Source of the DNA: Chrysomallon squamiferum
Taxonomy: Eukaryota; Mollusca; Gastropoda; Neomphalida; Peltospiridae
Length of the DNA: 64,000 nt
NCBI GenBank assembly: GCA_012295275.1
Contig: CM022670.1
Span: forward strand, 13,764,583-13,828,582
Direction: 5' to 3'
Made by a program: the position numbers and the translations under genes. Shown piece by piece: positions 51,937 to 64,000 of the stretch. The notes under the pieces were generated by a model. That model was given only the letters and a program-made list of their open reading frames with translations, ran no database searches and was not told where the DNA came from. The first letter of the stretch is position 1, and each line of letters opens with the position of its first letter.

Positions 51937-54697
51937 ATTTGATGGACCGTGTGTCCGGCAATGAGTAGGACCAAGAATGAATAAAAACCCTGCGATACTA
52001 TATATAATTACTGGTGATGTCACGTGGATTAACGCGTGCAGTTCGTGTGTTTGTATATTTCTCGTCAGCATCGTGCTGAACTGTATTACCTGTATATATA
52101 TATATTTTTTTTTTTTTGGTGTAAAGCTTAATTGTTATTTAAATAAATATATAAATAAATAATTTCACACTATTATTGTTAGAAACATTTTAAAAAGTAT
52201 ATTTTTAAAGATCTTAGCAATCAAAACTAAGTTAGAAGTGTGTGTACAGGTGCATCCGGAATAACAACAGCTGCTCTATCCAGGTGTTTAATTAATTAAT
52301 TATTGATAGTTATAATCATAGCTTGAATACGAATGGTTGAAGGATCAGTCTCCACTGATGTTCCCTTTGGGTCATTTTCCACTTCAAACAGACCAAATTC
52401 TGATTTATCAAAGGCGGAGATATGTACTGCCTTGACCATGGGATAACTGACGAATACAAATTAAATATTTAACCACTGTATGAAGTAAATACATGGTAAG
52501 ATCGGAAATGAAGTATTATACACCTTTTTTTTAGGTTACTTTTACGCTATCAGAATGTTACCCTTTATATGTACATTTCGAAGGACTGGTAAATAGCACA
52601 GCTTTCATACATCGTCAGCAGTAGCCCGAGTAAAAGTTGGCGGTAAAAGCTAAGACGGACATTTAAATGAATATCGAAAAACCATCTGAACTGTTTTCGA
52701 GCCACGTTGGTAAAGACTGTGACTGTGTGCTTGTGTACAACTGCCTTAATAAATAATTAGCACTGTTTTATTAGTTTGTAGCATTAATACTGAAATATGT
52801 GTTCATTCTACGTGAAACACATTTTGATATTCAGCTTAGAGAAAACAAAACTAACGTCAGTTAAGGCTGCAGAATATTTATTACATTTAATGTGTGTGTA
52901 ACATATCTAAGTTACAATGAAAACATCATTAACCAGTGTATAAAATAATTACCACAATTTGACTAGTTCGATGAAAGACAAAGATGACATATGCACTAAA
53001 TTCTAAAACAGGCAAAGTCAAAAAAATATATTTAGAGTAAAAAAACAAAAACAAATAATAATAATAATAATAATCTTAAGTTTCAAACCTAATAATTATT
53101 TTGAAATAACGTAAAAGATTCCATTCATTTAGGCTGTTCACGTTTCATGTTACCTCTGTTAAGTTTCTCAGTTCATGCCTGAACTGAAAAATAAACAAAT
53201 CGTCAGTTGTATATAAAGGAACAAATAATTATTATTCAGTTTTGGTCACGCAAAGAGCTAACATGAAACCTAACCAATGATATGTAAACTTGTAGATTTG
53301 AGCTGTGAATCAAACACTTCTCTGAGCGCTCATTGTGAGCTCCTTTGGAGCGTTCACAGTAATTCTTCCTTTCAAAGTAAGAAATACAATAGCAACATGT
53401 GTTGATTATGACGGCAGCACAGATTGCCTTACATGACGTGACCACGACTGATTCTTAATCTAAATAACGAAGAAAATCAGTGTCTAAAATGACAACATTA
53501 GCAGGTTGTTCGTGTAACTCCACATTACGTTTAACAAAGTTGTCCATTATAATAGTTTATAATAAGAATGGCTGGTAAGACAATCAGGCAACTTGACCAT
53601 GGCCATAAATAGACTGTTTTTGAAATGAGACAAAAACTGATCTGCATTAAGTCAGTTTTGTCTTTTATCGCAACGATCACGGTAGACTTCAAACAGTAAC
53701 CATAGCTATAAACGAATTCAATCAGTGGATATCGTTTCTATCGGAATAGATATATATATATTTTTAAATAATATATTGGATATAAAAAAAAAAGAAAAAA
53801 GTATGTCAGTTTCGATATGAGGCATTTGCTCATTTGCCTCAATGTAGTTATGGCCATGTTGACTATCATCTAGATTTTAGATAGAAAGAAATAATCGTCG
53901 CAGCCCTTTACTGCATTATAAAGGTCTTCATTTTATATAATTTTTGTATCTCTCGACGAGCTTATAAATAAAAGAGGTTTGTGCCTTCAGTTTAGAATTC
54001 ATACTCCCACGCACAGAACATGTTCACTCTTTGAAATCCCTTTAAATGTACAACATTTTTTATTCAGTTAATTAATAACTGAAACACAACAATTAAACAA
54101 ATGACCATGACTTGCAAATGCATTAGAATTATTGCACATTATAATGATTTTTAATAATAATAATAATTCAACAAAAAATAAGAAAGTACTAAGAGAAAAA
54201 TGTATAAACAGTTATAAAGATTTTCACCTGTACCACATAGTTGTAATAATAAATAGTTAAACAGTGATTTGAAAGTCAAATTACAAAAATATTTTCTCTG
54301 ATTATCATCTGAGACAACAAATCCTAGTTTAGAAACACACCACCATAAAAAATTAAGTTGCTCGTTAAATTATTTTACCCCAATTCCATCAGCATTTTAA
54401 AATATTTTAAAAGAATAATTAATTCTTGATTCCTCTTCATTTTGCTAATGTTTAAACTCTTTATGCAAAATGTCTGTCTTACTCTCCAGTTATTAAATAA
54501 CTATCTGTTTCTTTATTCATCAGTCTCTAATTAATATTTTTAAAATATGTTTTTTATAAAAGTCATTTTTTTTATTTCCTATAACCCAATATCCTATTCA
54601 GTTAGTTTAAATGCTTCTGTCTCACTTTCATTAATATTTTGGAAACATTCCAAAATGTTAAGAAAGACGGTTGTTTCAGTTTTATTTCAGTCATTAA
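51937..54697. other. Intergenic region with annexin promoter; no gene seen
   Basis: Upstream of the annexin start and downstream of the NRPS-like gene's stop. AT-rich with an ATA/AAT repeat near 53056-53075. The 69-codon frame at 53445-53236 (minus) is Cys-rich but has no supporting splice or domain evidence. Confidence 0.55.
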
Positions 54698-54889
54698 TTA
54701 AATTGGTTGTTCTCTTGGTTCTACGAGTATTTCATTGACAGCCACATAGTCAGGCTGTGTGACAGCATACACAACAGCATTTGCAATGTCCTCTGGTTCC
54801 AGGATTTTAGTAGAGCTACTCTCGTCATACTTTTCTCTTGCCTGAAAGTAATAAAAGAAAACAACAATATTTTGAATCTGTTCTATTTA

Positions 54890-54921
<32 letters not shown>

Positions 54922-55734
54922 ATATTACTATTAAAAGTAATAACATTAGCAGAATTAGTAGTAATAGTAATAGCAGTCTTAGAATTAGTAAAATTAATAT
55001 CAGTAGTAATAGTTATAGTGGTAGTACTAATAACTGTAGTAGTTACTGTAGAAATAATAGTAATAGGAACAGTAGTAATCATAGTTGTAGAACTAGTAAT
55101 AGTAGTAGTGGCAGCAATACTTACAATGATAGCTCTAATAATTGTAGTAGAAACTACATGGTAATAGTAGTAGTAGTAGTAGTAGTAGTAGTAATAGTTG
55201 GTAGTAATAGTAGTAGCTGTGGTAGTAGTTATATTAATAGTTGTCATCTTAATAATAGCAGCAGTAGCAATAATAATAATAATAGTAGTAGCAGTAAAAG
55301 TAATAGCAGTAGTAACAGCAGTAGTGTTTCACTTACTTCTTCGTCAGTTGTAAGACTGAAAAGATCTGTTTTCACATTGCCTGGCTGTATACAGGTGACT
55401 TTGATTCCAGACCCCTTCACCTCATGTCGGAGACCTTGTGACACACCTTCAACAAAAAACTTTGTCCCAGAGTACACTGCCAAACCAGGGAATCCCTGTT
55501 AACAAAAATAAAACACATTAATAATAATAATAGCAACAATAACAACAATAACAATAATAATAATATTAAAATGAAAAAAAATATATTATACATTATTTGT
55601 TTTTATTATTTCTGTAATTTTTAAAAATTTTCACAAATGCATTTCACCTGTTTTATGAAGCCTAACTAATATTTCTATATGCTTTAGTATCAGTAATTGG
55701 TGTCAAACAGTTTAGTCAAAATATATTATCAGTG

Positions 55735-55802
<68 letters not shown>

Positions 55803-57681
55803 TTTTTTTAACAGTGTAGATGCTTACATATACATTTTTTAACAGTGTAGATACTTACATAAAAAACTGATTTTAAAGAATGAAAAAAAAAATTTTAATG
55901 CTTAGAAATTGTTAACAAATAGTTCAACATTTGTATCATACCATTCTTCCTGCATCTGAAGACATATTGATTATGTGACCTTGACCTCTTTTAAGCATCC
56001 CAGGCAGAACTCCAGCAATACAGTTGGTTACTCCCTGTAAAATGTAAAGTAAATAAATATTTAGTTTTTACTTTTATAATCTTCAGCAGAAAAGTTTGTT
56101 TGTTAAGTAATAGCGTACCCATTTGAGGGAGTGGTATGTGATATCCTGCCTATGATAAGATATACATAAAAAATGCTTTGCTGCTGATCAGTGGGTTCCT
56201 TTTTTTCATATTATCATTACAAAAACATATCACTAACATTCAAAATGAACTGATGTATTATAATAATATTTGAAATTCAATACAAATAAGATGAATTTTA
56301 GTTTTGAAAACATGAAACATACTTGACAAAGGTTATCATCTCTGATAAAACAGTTCTGTTTTGTTACCTTGCAGTTGATGTCAATCTGTCTGTCCCACTG
56401 TTCTGTGTTGACGTTCTTCATCATGGTGTAGTACATAACTCCTGCGTTGTTCACTAGGATATCAACTGACCCCAGTGTTGACTCAGTATGTCGCACCAGC
56501 TCTTCAACCTATTATATTTAATAAATTAGTTTTACTGTTCCTGAAAATGTACTGTCTCTACTTTCTCGATCTCATAATTTTATTATTTTTTATATTTCAG
56601 AATTTTTGTCACACATTACGATTCAAAATGGATGCATTGGCCATAATGTGTAATTTTCTAAAATAACTTAAGAAAAAACCATTGTTAACCATTATGAGAT
56701 TATTATTATTATTTGTTCACATATCTTACATCTTTTCTGCTAAGCACATCAGTTTTTACTGGAATGGCAATGCCTCCATCTGCCTTCACTTCATGTTCCA
56801 AATCCTTCATTTTATCAATCCTTCTTGCTGCCATGGCAACTTTAGCACCATTCCGGGTGAGTGCACGGACAATGGCTGAACCTATTCCTCCAGAAGCTCC
56901 TGTTACTATGGCAACTCTTCCCTGAAGTAATGAAGCATCTGAAATATTTCAATAAAATTTTAAAAAGTGCTTTGTTATATATATGTATGTAGGTATGTAT
57001 GTATGTATATGTACATATAAATGCATTACAGACACAAACTTATTAAAATAAAAGATAGTTATTAACCATATTTTGGTTTTTTTATTTTATTTTATTATTA
57101 TCTCTTATTATTATTTATTATTATTATTATCATTTTATTTATCTATTATTATTGTTATTTTTATTTATTTTTGGTTTGTTTGCCTTTTTCTTTTCTTTTT
57201 TAATTAAATAATTTTTATTCCTTTATTTATTTAATTCTATTTATTACCTATTTTTGTTTATTTAAATATAGCTAGATTTCTATCTTGAATTTACATTATA
57301 ATTGGATTTTAGGTCTTTTATCAGCTTTAAGATAAGTTTATTACGATTATTACAGGCTCGATAGTATTATTATGACCTTTGAACCTTTATCTTCACAAAC
57401 TGTCCTAGATTTTCCTTGTACGGTATGAAAGAAATTGCCGTAATAAAATGGGTTTAACTGTGAATTTTAAAGAAAAATATCTGACCTTGAAAATCTGATG
57501 ACTTTACAGATTTATGTTCCATTCAAAAATACGATATATTGCAGCAAATTTCACGAAATATTTACAAATCTAGACCTCTAGTTAGGTTTAACTCCCTTTA
57601 ATGATCAGCATATTAACATTGATTATCTCCCATTTAAAGTGTTATGGAAACTGTAAAAGTTTAACAAATACTATACAAGAA

Positions 57682-57720
<39 letters not shown>

Positions 57721-60700
57721 TATTATTTATTATTTAATTACTTACATATTTCGCTAATCTGAAAAAAAAGAAGATAAAATACATTCATGTCAATTAATTT
57801 TAAAGCTAATTTGTGCTAAAAACATTTTGTTGTGTTCTACAGGCCCGCCGATATTAACATACATTATGCATATATTTAAATGCATAATTAATTACTGAAA
57901 CTCCAAATGGAAAAAGGTGCCATTTCTTTATCCCTCAGTCAAACATTTAAAATAAAATTAATGATGACTGAATTATGGGATAGCGGCTTCAGAGACAGAG
58001 CGAGACATACATATAAGATTATACTGATATCGAAAATAAATAAATAAACGATTATTACTTGCTGGTATGCTTCTGCTTGTTTTTTTTACTATGACTTTTC
58101 TCTCTGAAAGTTTATCGAAGTAAACTTTAAGTAGGTCAGAACTGATGTACGTGTATTTCAGTCCCAGTACAGAGAGAATCTTCAGTAAGTTGTCATTTCT
58201 GTAGGTGCTCAAACTCGTGAAGAAATTTTCGTCTCTGAAATTACGAAAAGTAATGATAAATTTATTAAAAAAAAAAAAATAATAATAATAATAATTACAT
58301 TATCATTATAGTTATTATAATTTGTGTTCTTTATTGTAAACGTATTATTATTGTTGTTTATTTCATGTTTTTGTTCTTTATTATGCAAAATCAAATACAT
58401 TCGGAAGCAATAAGACATTGTATCAATAGGCCCAGACTCTCCTCTTGCTTTGCTTTCTATCAGCAAATATGGCTTTTAAATAAATTTTATTAAATCAAAC
58501 TACCTGATATACGACTCAAGAAGCTGCACCAAAGGAGCGCTATGTCCGTTCGGTGATGTTTCAAATTGCAGAATTTTCTTTCGCCATTCTGAGAACGGCA
58601 AAAATTCCACAGGATATCCGTGAGCATACATCCATTCATATATCCATCTAGAAAAATAAGAGTAATAAGTCTGAATGACGCACAGTTGTGCTCTCTCTCT
58701 CTCTCTCATTTAATTTTTTATATATTTATTTATTTATTTAAATTCATGAAACCTTTTTAATGGAAATATAACTTATTATATATGTGATAAGTTATTATTT
58801 TCCATACTGGGAACTATTTTTTTTTTGTGCTATAGGGTTTTGTTAAAGGACCCATTTCTGTAAATGAATATTAGCTATACTACCTACCTGGATTTCAAAG
58901 GTTTTGTATTAATTATATGAAATATCTTCCTCATTGAGACCGGTGGATCCTGGGTCAGCCTGACGATAACGTGGGCAGCGAAGTCCACAGGCGTCATCTC
59001 AACGTCCCAGTCAACGTCAGGGGCGATGCCGTATTTAGCACAGGCCTGGAGTATTAATAAAGTCAGGTCTTGCGGGTTCCAAAAAGCATTTTGTCTGTCG
59101 CCAGACATATTTCCTGAAAATGCAGAGGAAATAAAATTATTATGTTAGTTTTTCGTTATAGATGATGAACTGATTAACGAATAAATATTTCTTTGGCACT
59201 GAATGATATTAAGTGTCAAGTATATTTATTTGGATGTTGTTGTTGTTGTTTTTTTTGGTTTGTTTTTTTCGTTTTGTTTATTTTTTTATTTCTTTGTTGT
59301 CCACCATCATTCTGTGGCAGAGAACAGCTGAAACGGACTTTTGTATAGATATCCTGTAGATAGGAATATTTTTGGCGAATTAGTCGAAGTATAGGTATGT
59401 TATTATTTTCAAATATTACTTTTTACTGTTTTTATTTTTAATAAATGTGTGCGTTTATTTCGGAAAAGAGGAATTTGTGCGCTGACGAATAAAATAAAAA
59501 AAACTTTTAAAATTTGTTTGTATTTAAAAATTAATTTGGGAGATGCGAGAATAGGACAAATGATGCGAAAACTGGATCCAGAGATGATAATTGTGTATAA
59601 TCTTCTATTTGTCTAATTACCTAATCTGTATATGATGACGGGAAGTCCTCTTTCGCCTGCCCTTTGAATCAGTTGCTCGGCAACCCATTTAGACTGAGAG
59701 TAGCCATCTTGAAGTTTGTCATGGTATGCAGAAACATCATCATCTTCCGAACAATCTTTCATTCCATGTGGGAACACAGCATCAGTGCTAAAAAGTAAAT
59801 AAATTAATTAACTAATACAAAATGACTGAGTGTAAGGTGGTAACTGTAACAGTTCTAATAGCAGTCGGAACAAAATGTAAATATTCCTACCGTAATACTT
59901 TTAAGAAACATAAAAAATATTTTTTTTGAAAAAAAAATAAAATAAAATACGCATGAAGATGGATACTTTTCATTTAAAATGAAAAATGTAAGTAAAACAA
60001 AATGTAATGCAGATGTGAAGACCACTCGGAACTTCAAAGAGAACATTATTTTGAACTTTCTCATTTTGAAATTCTGAAGACAGCAGATGATTTGGGGGCA
60101 GACTAACCTGATATAATGAATAGGTTTGACTTTTCCTGTTGAAGCAAACAGCACTATGTTTCCAGTTCCAAGAACGTTCGGCCCGTGCAGTGCCTGTGAA
60201 TAAAAAAATGAGTAACAAAAAAAAAAATGAAACTGTCCTGCCAAAATGATCGAAAATGAATAGTACGTAACGAATTCTAATTAAGTTTTAATACAAAAAT
60301 AACAACAACAACAACAACAACAACAAATAATAATAATAATAATCTTATTTGAAAACAACAACACCAACACCAACAAAAAGAAAAAAAACAGAAACCAAAA
60401 TAATAAAAATAATAATAATAATAATTAAAAAACTGTATTTATCCTAATAATTAGTTTCATTCTGAAAAAGCTAGTAATTCCCAATTGAATTTTCTGGGAA
60501 ACCTAGAGGTGATCCGTTACATCCGTGTTTGGAAAGCCAATCATTTATTTTCACATTTTCACATTTGTTAACTTACGCTGTAGGGGTAGGCAAGGTTCAC
60601 AGTTGCGGCGGCATGTATGACGAAATCGATGTCGGTGCAGAGGTAAATGTAGTCGTCTTCATTCAGTCCCATGTTCATCAAAGCTACATTGCCTGAGGTA

Positions 60701-61005
60701 GATATGTTTTTTGTATTTATACAGTATTTATTTCAGCGTTTAACACATTTATTAAACAGTGCCCTAAAATATATCAGAGAATTTAACCGGTAATGTTTAA
60801 CCAAAGATTATCGATCATTGTTATGTGACTATTGATATTTCGGACAAATAAAGTAGATAACTGTTCTGGGGATATACGTAGAATTAATATATATATAGAC
60901 ATACATACTGAACTACAGTCTGTAAGCCTAGCCATTACTCAAACAAAAATTAAAAAGATGGAGGGAAAAGACAAGAAATAAAACCAAAACACAAATTAAA
61001 AGTGA

Positions 61006-61065
<60 letters not shown>

Positions 61066-61368
61066 TAAATTCATATACCTTTGAGAGCTGTCACTCTCTT
61101 GGATAACTCTTGTTCCAGTAAACGTTCTTCTTCTTTCAGATTTTCTGTCTCGTCATTTATTATCCCAAACTGTCTCAGTGTCTGTTTTATCCTGTCCATT
61201 TCGGACATGCGCGGCCTCTCTCTTACCAAGCAGTACACCAGCAGCTACGTTAACAAAGTTAAAACTACATAACTTAGTTATTTACAAAATAACAAAAATC
61301 AATAAACTGATCAGAAAATAAGAACGTACTATTCGATAATTTCCTAGGCCATCTGTACATACCACACT

Positions 61369-61400
<32 letters not shown>

Positions 61401-62830
61401 CATATGTGGTGTGTGAGTGTGTGTGTGTGTGTGTGTGCGCGCGCGCGCGCGAGTATAGGCAGCAGATAAAAAATTGAAGCAATCAAAAGATATACACACA
61501 AACACACACAGATACTTTTTTGTTGTTGTTGTTACCTTTGTATGCAAGAGTAATTCTTTAAGTATAAAGGCTCCCAGGAAACCAGTGGCCCCGGTCAGCA
61601 GCACTCGACCTGTGTGGAAATGATGTCCATGATGAAACGTCCGCCAAAACGCACGAAGCTGAATGTCCAAGCTGTTGACCAGAAACATACCAGCTATAAT
61701 ATTTTCGGTATATTAATCATGAAAATCGTGTGTTAAATATTACAATGAACAATGCATTGATTGCCTGTGTTTTCCTTTTCATATATTTCCTGCAATTTAA
61801 ATCCATTTCTTTTTGTTAATGTATTTATATGTACATAAGAATGTACGGACGTAAAGACATATCTACTTTTGTAAAAGAAACAAAATAAATAAATAAAGCA
61901 CAACAAAATATTTGTATTTCATAACAAGAAGCATTTGTAAGTTCATCTGTTGTATTATGTATCATTTTTATGTCCAGTTGAGGTACCTATTGGTATACTG
62001 CTTTGAATGACAAATACATATGTATACACACATAAATAACATGCGCGCATATATAGACACTTACTTGACAACACCTTGGTCATGACTGTCGACCTCCGCT
62101 TTCAAGTCCAAGGTCGGTTTTATATCACTGGAAATATACAGTTTTAAATACTATGCACATATACAAACGTATTACACACATATAAACAACAATATTATAA
62201 ATACGTGTTTAAAAATATTACAATATACATATATATATATATATATATACAAGATATTATAATAATGTATTCAAAAAATGTAATTATATGTAACATATTT
62301 TAAGTAAGTGTTTCAAAGTGACAAATCCAAGACAATGGTGCATTATTAAAGAAATAAAAGTTCAAAAATCGAGTTTGATCATTTATATTTTAATTTCTAT
62401 GTATATCTGATTAATCTAAATTATTAATAAATAATTATTTAAAAAAAAAAAAAAAAAAGATATAAAATTAATGCACACTGTTTGAAAGCACAACTAGGTT
62501 CAATGTTGGGAGATGTCTGATCAGATACCATTCTGCTTTAATTAACAAAATACACATAAAAGAATATTTAACTGTACAAAAATGCATTATAGCTTATTTG
62601 GTCGTACCCAACCCCAGCAAAACTTTCAATCTCGAAACGATTACCTTTCTTTGATAATGTCGACATCGACTCCATTTTGAATACCAGCATTCTGGAGTTT
62701 ATAGTCGATGAGTTTTCCCAGGCTGGACACAGTGGGGTACGTGAACAGATCTCGTACAGCGATGTCTGTCTCGTACTCCTCGCGTATTTTGTTCAGTAGC
62801 TGTGCCGCTAGCAGGGAATGGCTGGACACA

Positions 62831-62867
<37 letters not shown>

Positions 62868-62880
62868 GTAATATTAATAA

Positions 62881-62911
<31 letters not shown>

Positions 62912-63695
62912 AAGAAGAAGAAGAAGAAGAAGAAGACGAAGATGAAGACGAAGAACAAGAACAAGAACAACAATAACTAGTATTACTACTACTACTGCTA
63001 TTACTACTACTATTATTTTCGTTTTCGCTATGATAATAATAATAATAATAATAATAATTATTATTATTATTATTATTGTATTCAGTTTGATTATTAAGAT
63101 AAAGAAAGCAAAATACTTTAATAGTTATACGAAAGAAAAAAAAAAAAGAAAATGAAGAAAGACTCTAACAATACATATTAAAGTGTACTGTAGTGACATG
63201 TAGAAAAGAAAGAAGAAGAAAAGCTGTTCTTAGTCAAATATCTAATTAATACTGTATCATTAAATCATTTTCAAAGCGTGAAGCAAAACAGTCTTCTTTC
63301 TCCTCTGATGAGTGCTTATTGTTTCATTTTAAAAATATATTTAATATTGTAAAGTATTTTTTTTTCATTATTATTTTGATTTTATTTTTAATTAAGATTT
63401 CAAGGAATGGAAGCGAAATCATGTTGCAAACAGCATTATTACATCGCAATTTAAAACAAGGGAGAGAACTGAGAACTACGGTTGGCAGTAAGTAACACGC
63501 CATTCTCACCCTCCGAGATCGAAAAAGCTTTCGTGAATGTCGACATCTTTGATCTGAAGAATCTCGGCCCAGATTTTAGCCAGTTTTTTCTCTGTTTCTG
63601 TGCTAGGTGCGCCTTCCGCGCTACTTAACGACTGCTGGTCGAAGGGAGGCAACGCTTTTTTATCAAGTTTCCCTGTAGCTTCTACCACTGGAATA
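54698..63695 (-). CDS. NRPS-like enzyme, carrier-reductase-reductase (ATRR type), 3' part
   Basis: Sixteen in-phase exons (about 796 residues; the adenylation domain lies mostly right of the window): 63695-63510, 62821-62645, 62127-62065, 61671-61536, 61244-61079, 60692-60577, 60193-60108, 59787-59621, 59113-58888, 58647-58504, 58234-58059, 56938-56730, 56508-56368, 56034-55942, 55495-55337, 54841-54698. Order: end of adenylation domain (A10-like [10 protein letters not shown]); carrier domain with FFDLGGHSLLA, Ser being the phosphopantetheine site; thioester reductase R1 ([14 protein letters not shown] nucleotide loop, [23 protein letters not shown] with Tyr/Lys); classical SDR R2 ([40 protein letters not shown], ending [13 protein letters not shown]). 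Both reductases keep their catalytic Ser-Tyr-Lys residues. The family activates a carboxylic acid, loads it on the carrier, and reduces it with NADPH to aldehyde (R1) and then alcohol (R2). Fungal ATRR does this to glycine betaine, making choline; the substrate here is unproven. Confidence 0.88.
54889..55330. repeat. Long degenerate TAG/GTA trinucleotide array
   Basis: About 440 bp of TAG-type triplets with many substitutions, pure at both ends (54889-54920, 55165-55195). It fills the intron before the last exon of the NRPS-like gene. It gives long fake reading frames (poly-Val/Ile, Thr/Ile, Tyr or Ser/Asn) on both strands. Confidence 0.95.
55739..55794. repeat. (TC)n microsatellite
   Basis: Pure CT tract of about 28 units in an intron of the NRPS-like gene's SDR part. 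Confidence 0.95.
57676..57725. repeat. (ATT)n microsatellite
   Basis: ATT tract inside the intron that separates the R1 and R2 parts of the NRPS-like gene (58058-56939). Confidence 0.9.
61013..61064. repeat. (GT)n microsatellite
   Basis: GT tract directly after the donor of exon 61244-61079 (minus sense). Confidence 0.9.
61370..61452. repeat. Compound CATA / GT / GC repeat
   Basis: CATA units, then GT units, then a seven-unit GC run (about 61438-61451), in an intron of the NRPS-like gene. The GC run is striking in such AT-rich DNA and can adopt left-handed or hairpin structure together with the GT run. Confidence 0.85.
62829..62960. repeat. (AAT)n plus (AAG)n compound repeat
   Basis: AAT units (62829-62880) then a pure AAG tract (about 62882-62936), drifting into GAC/AAC variants. 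The polypurine strand is opposite the transcribed sense. The tract abuts the acceptor of exon 62821-62645. Confidence 0.95.
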
Positions 63696-63784
63696 CTGAA
63701 AACAAATAATACGGCTGTCATATATGTTTTTAAATAATCTGCCATTGTTCAAAATTACCTCAGACACTTATATACGCACGCGAA

Positions 63785-63792
63785 CACACACA

Positions 63793-63831
<39 letters not shown>
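63785..63831. repeat. (CA)n microsatellite
   Basis: CA tract upstream of the first in-window exon of the NRPS-like gene, in the intron leading from the missing adenylation exons. Confidence 0.9.
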
Positions 63832-63835
<4 letters not shown>

Positions 63836-64000
63836 GCATACAGAGGCAAGCAGTGATGGTCATGGAAAATATTTTAAGGAGATCGGATAAAGAAATATAA
63901 TAATATAACCTCATGATTGATGTGGATTTACTTCTAATCGTGAATTTAGTTTAAAGTTAAAATGAAAAAGAAAACTGAATGGTAAAATAATGGGGATATA

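Noticed and set aside
54825-55502. Long open frames on both strands (140, 108 and 114 codons)
   Set aside because: Translations of the TAG trinucleotide array; only the parts matching the SDR exons are real.
62641-62980. Poly-Phe/poly-Leu and poly-Asn/poly-Lys frames
   Set aside because: Translation of the AAT/AAG repeats; only the carrier-domain exon portion is coding.
1-64000. tRNA, rRNA or CRISPR-like arrays
   Set aside because: No cloverleaf, rRNA motif or regularly spaced repeat with unique spacers was seen; regular repeats are all microsatellites.

Overview
This is animal (metazoan) genomic DNA. It is very AT-rich, with short exons bounded by GT...AG introns, long introns and intergenic spaces, and many di-, tri- and tetranucleotide repeats. 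A degenerate fragment resembling the tail of cephalopod/molluscan SINEs, the annexin and SLC35D protein sequences and the repeat style suggest a lophotrochozoan, plausibly a cephalopod. The window itself does not prove that. No RNA gene, CRISPR array or prokaryotic feature was recognised. Exon ends were read by hand from splice consensus and reading-frame continuity; treat them as accurate to about 1-2 bases.

Layout from left to right. (1) Plus strand, about 334-9846: ten exons of an SLC35D-type nucleotide-sugar transporter whose 5' end lies left of the window. Its introns hold a non-autonomous hAT transposon (715-1312), a probable small nested gene on the minus strand (TATA box near 5100, coding 4608-4324) and a broken pogo/Tigger-type transposase relic (about 8940-9260). 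(2) 9847-16377: no gene seen. (3) Minus strand, 20273-16378: a seven-exon, about 343-residue protein that I do not recognise. (4) Plus strand, 21514-22872: an ankyrin-repeat protein with an uninterrupted coding region, divergent from gene 3. (5) Minus strand, 45394 to about 24996: a gene of about 24 exons for a protein of over 1,000 residues with N-terminal leucine-rich repeats and a long acidic region made of 10-residue tandem repeats. (6) Minus strand, 51936-47799: a complete nine-exon, 314-residue four-repeat annexin. (7) Minus strand, 63695-54698: the last 16 exons of a multidomain NRPS-like enzyme with the order (adenylation, mostly outside)-carrier-thioester reductase-classical SDR.

The most interesting item is gene 7. 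Its order A-T-R-R is that of the fungal 'ATRR' enzymes, which reduce glycine betaine through betaine aldehyde to choline. The splice phases agree across all 15 junctions in the window, including the R1-R2 boundary, and the SDR exon has no start codon of its own, so the fusion looks real. A choline-forming role in this animal is inference: the substrate-binding adenylation domain lies beyond the right edge. The genes show no shared pathway; they look like an ordinary set of neighbouring animal genes.
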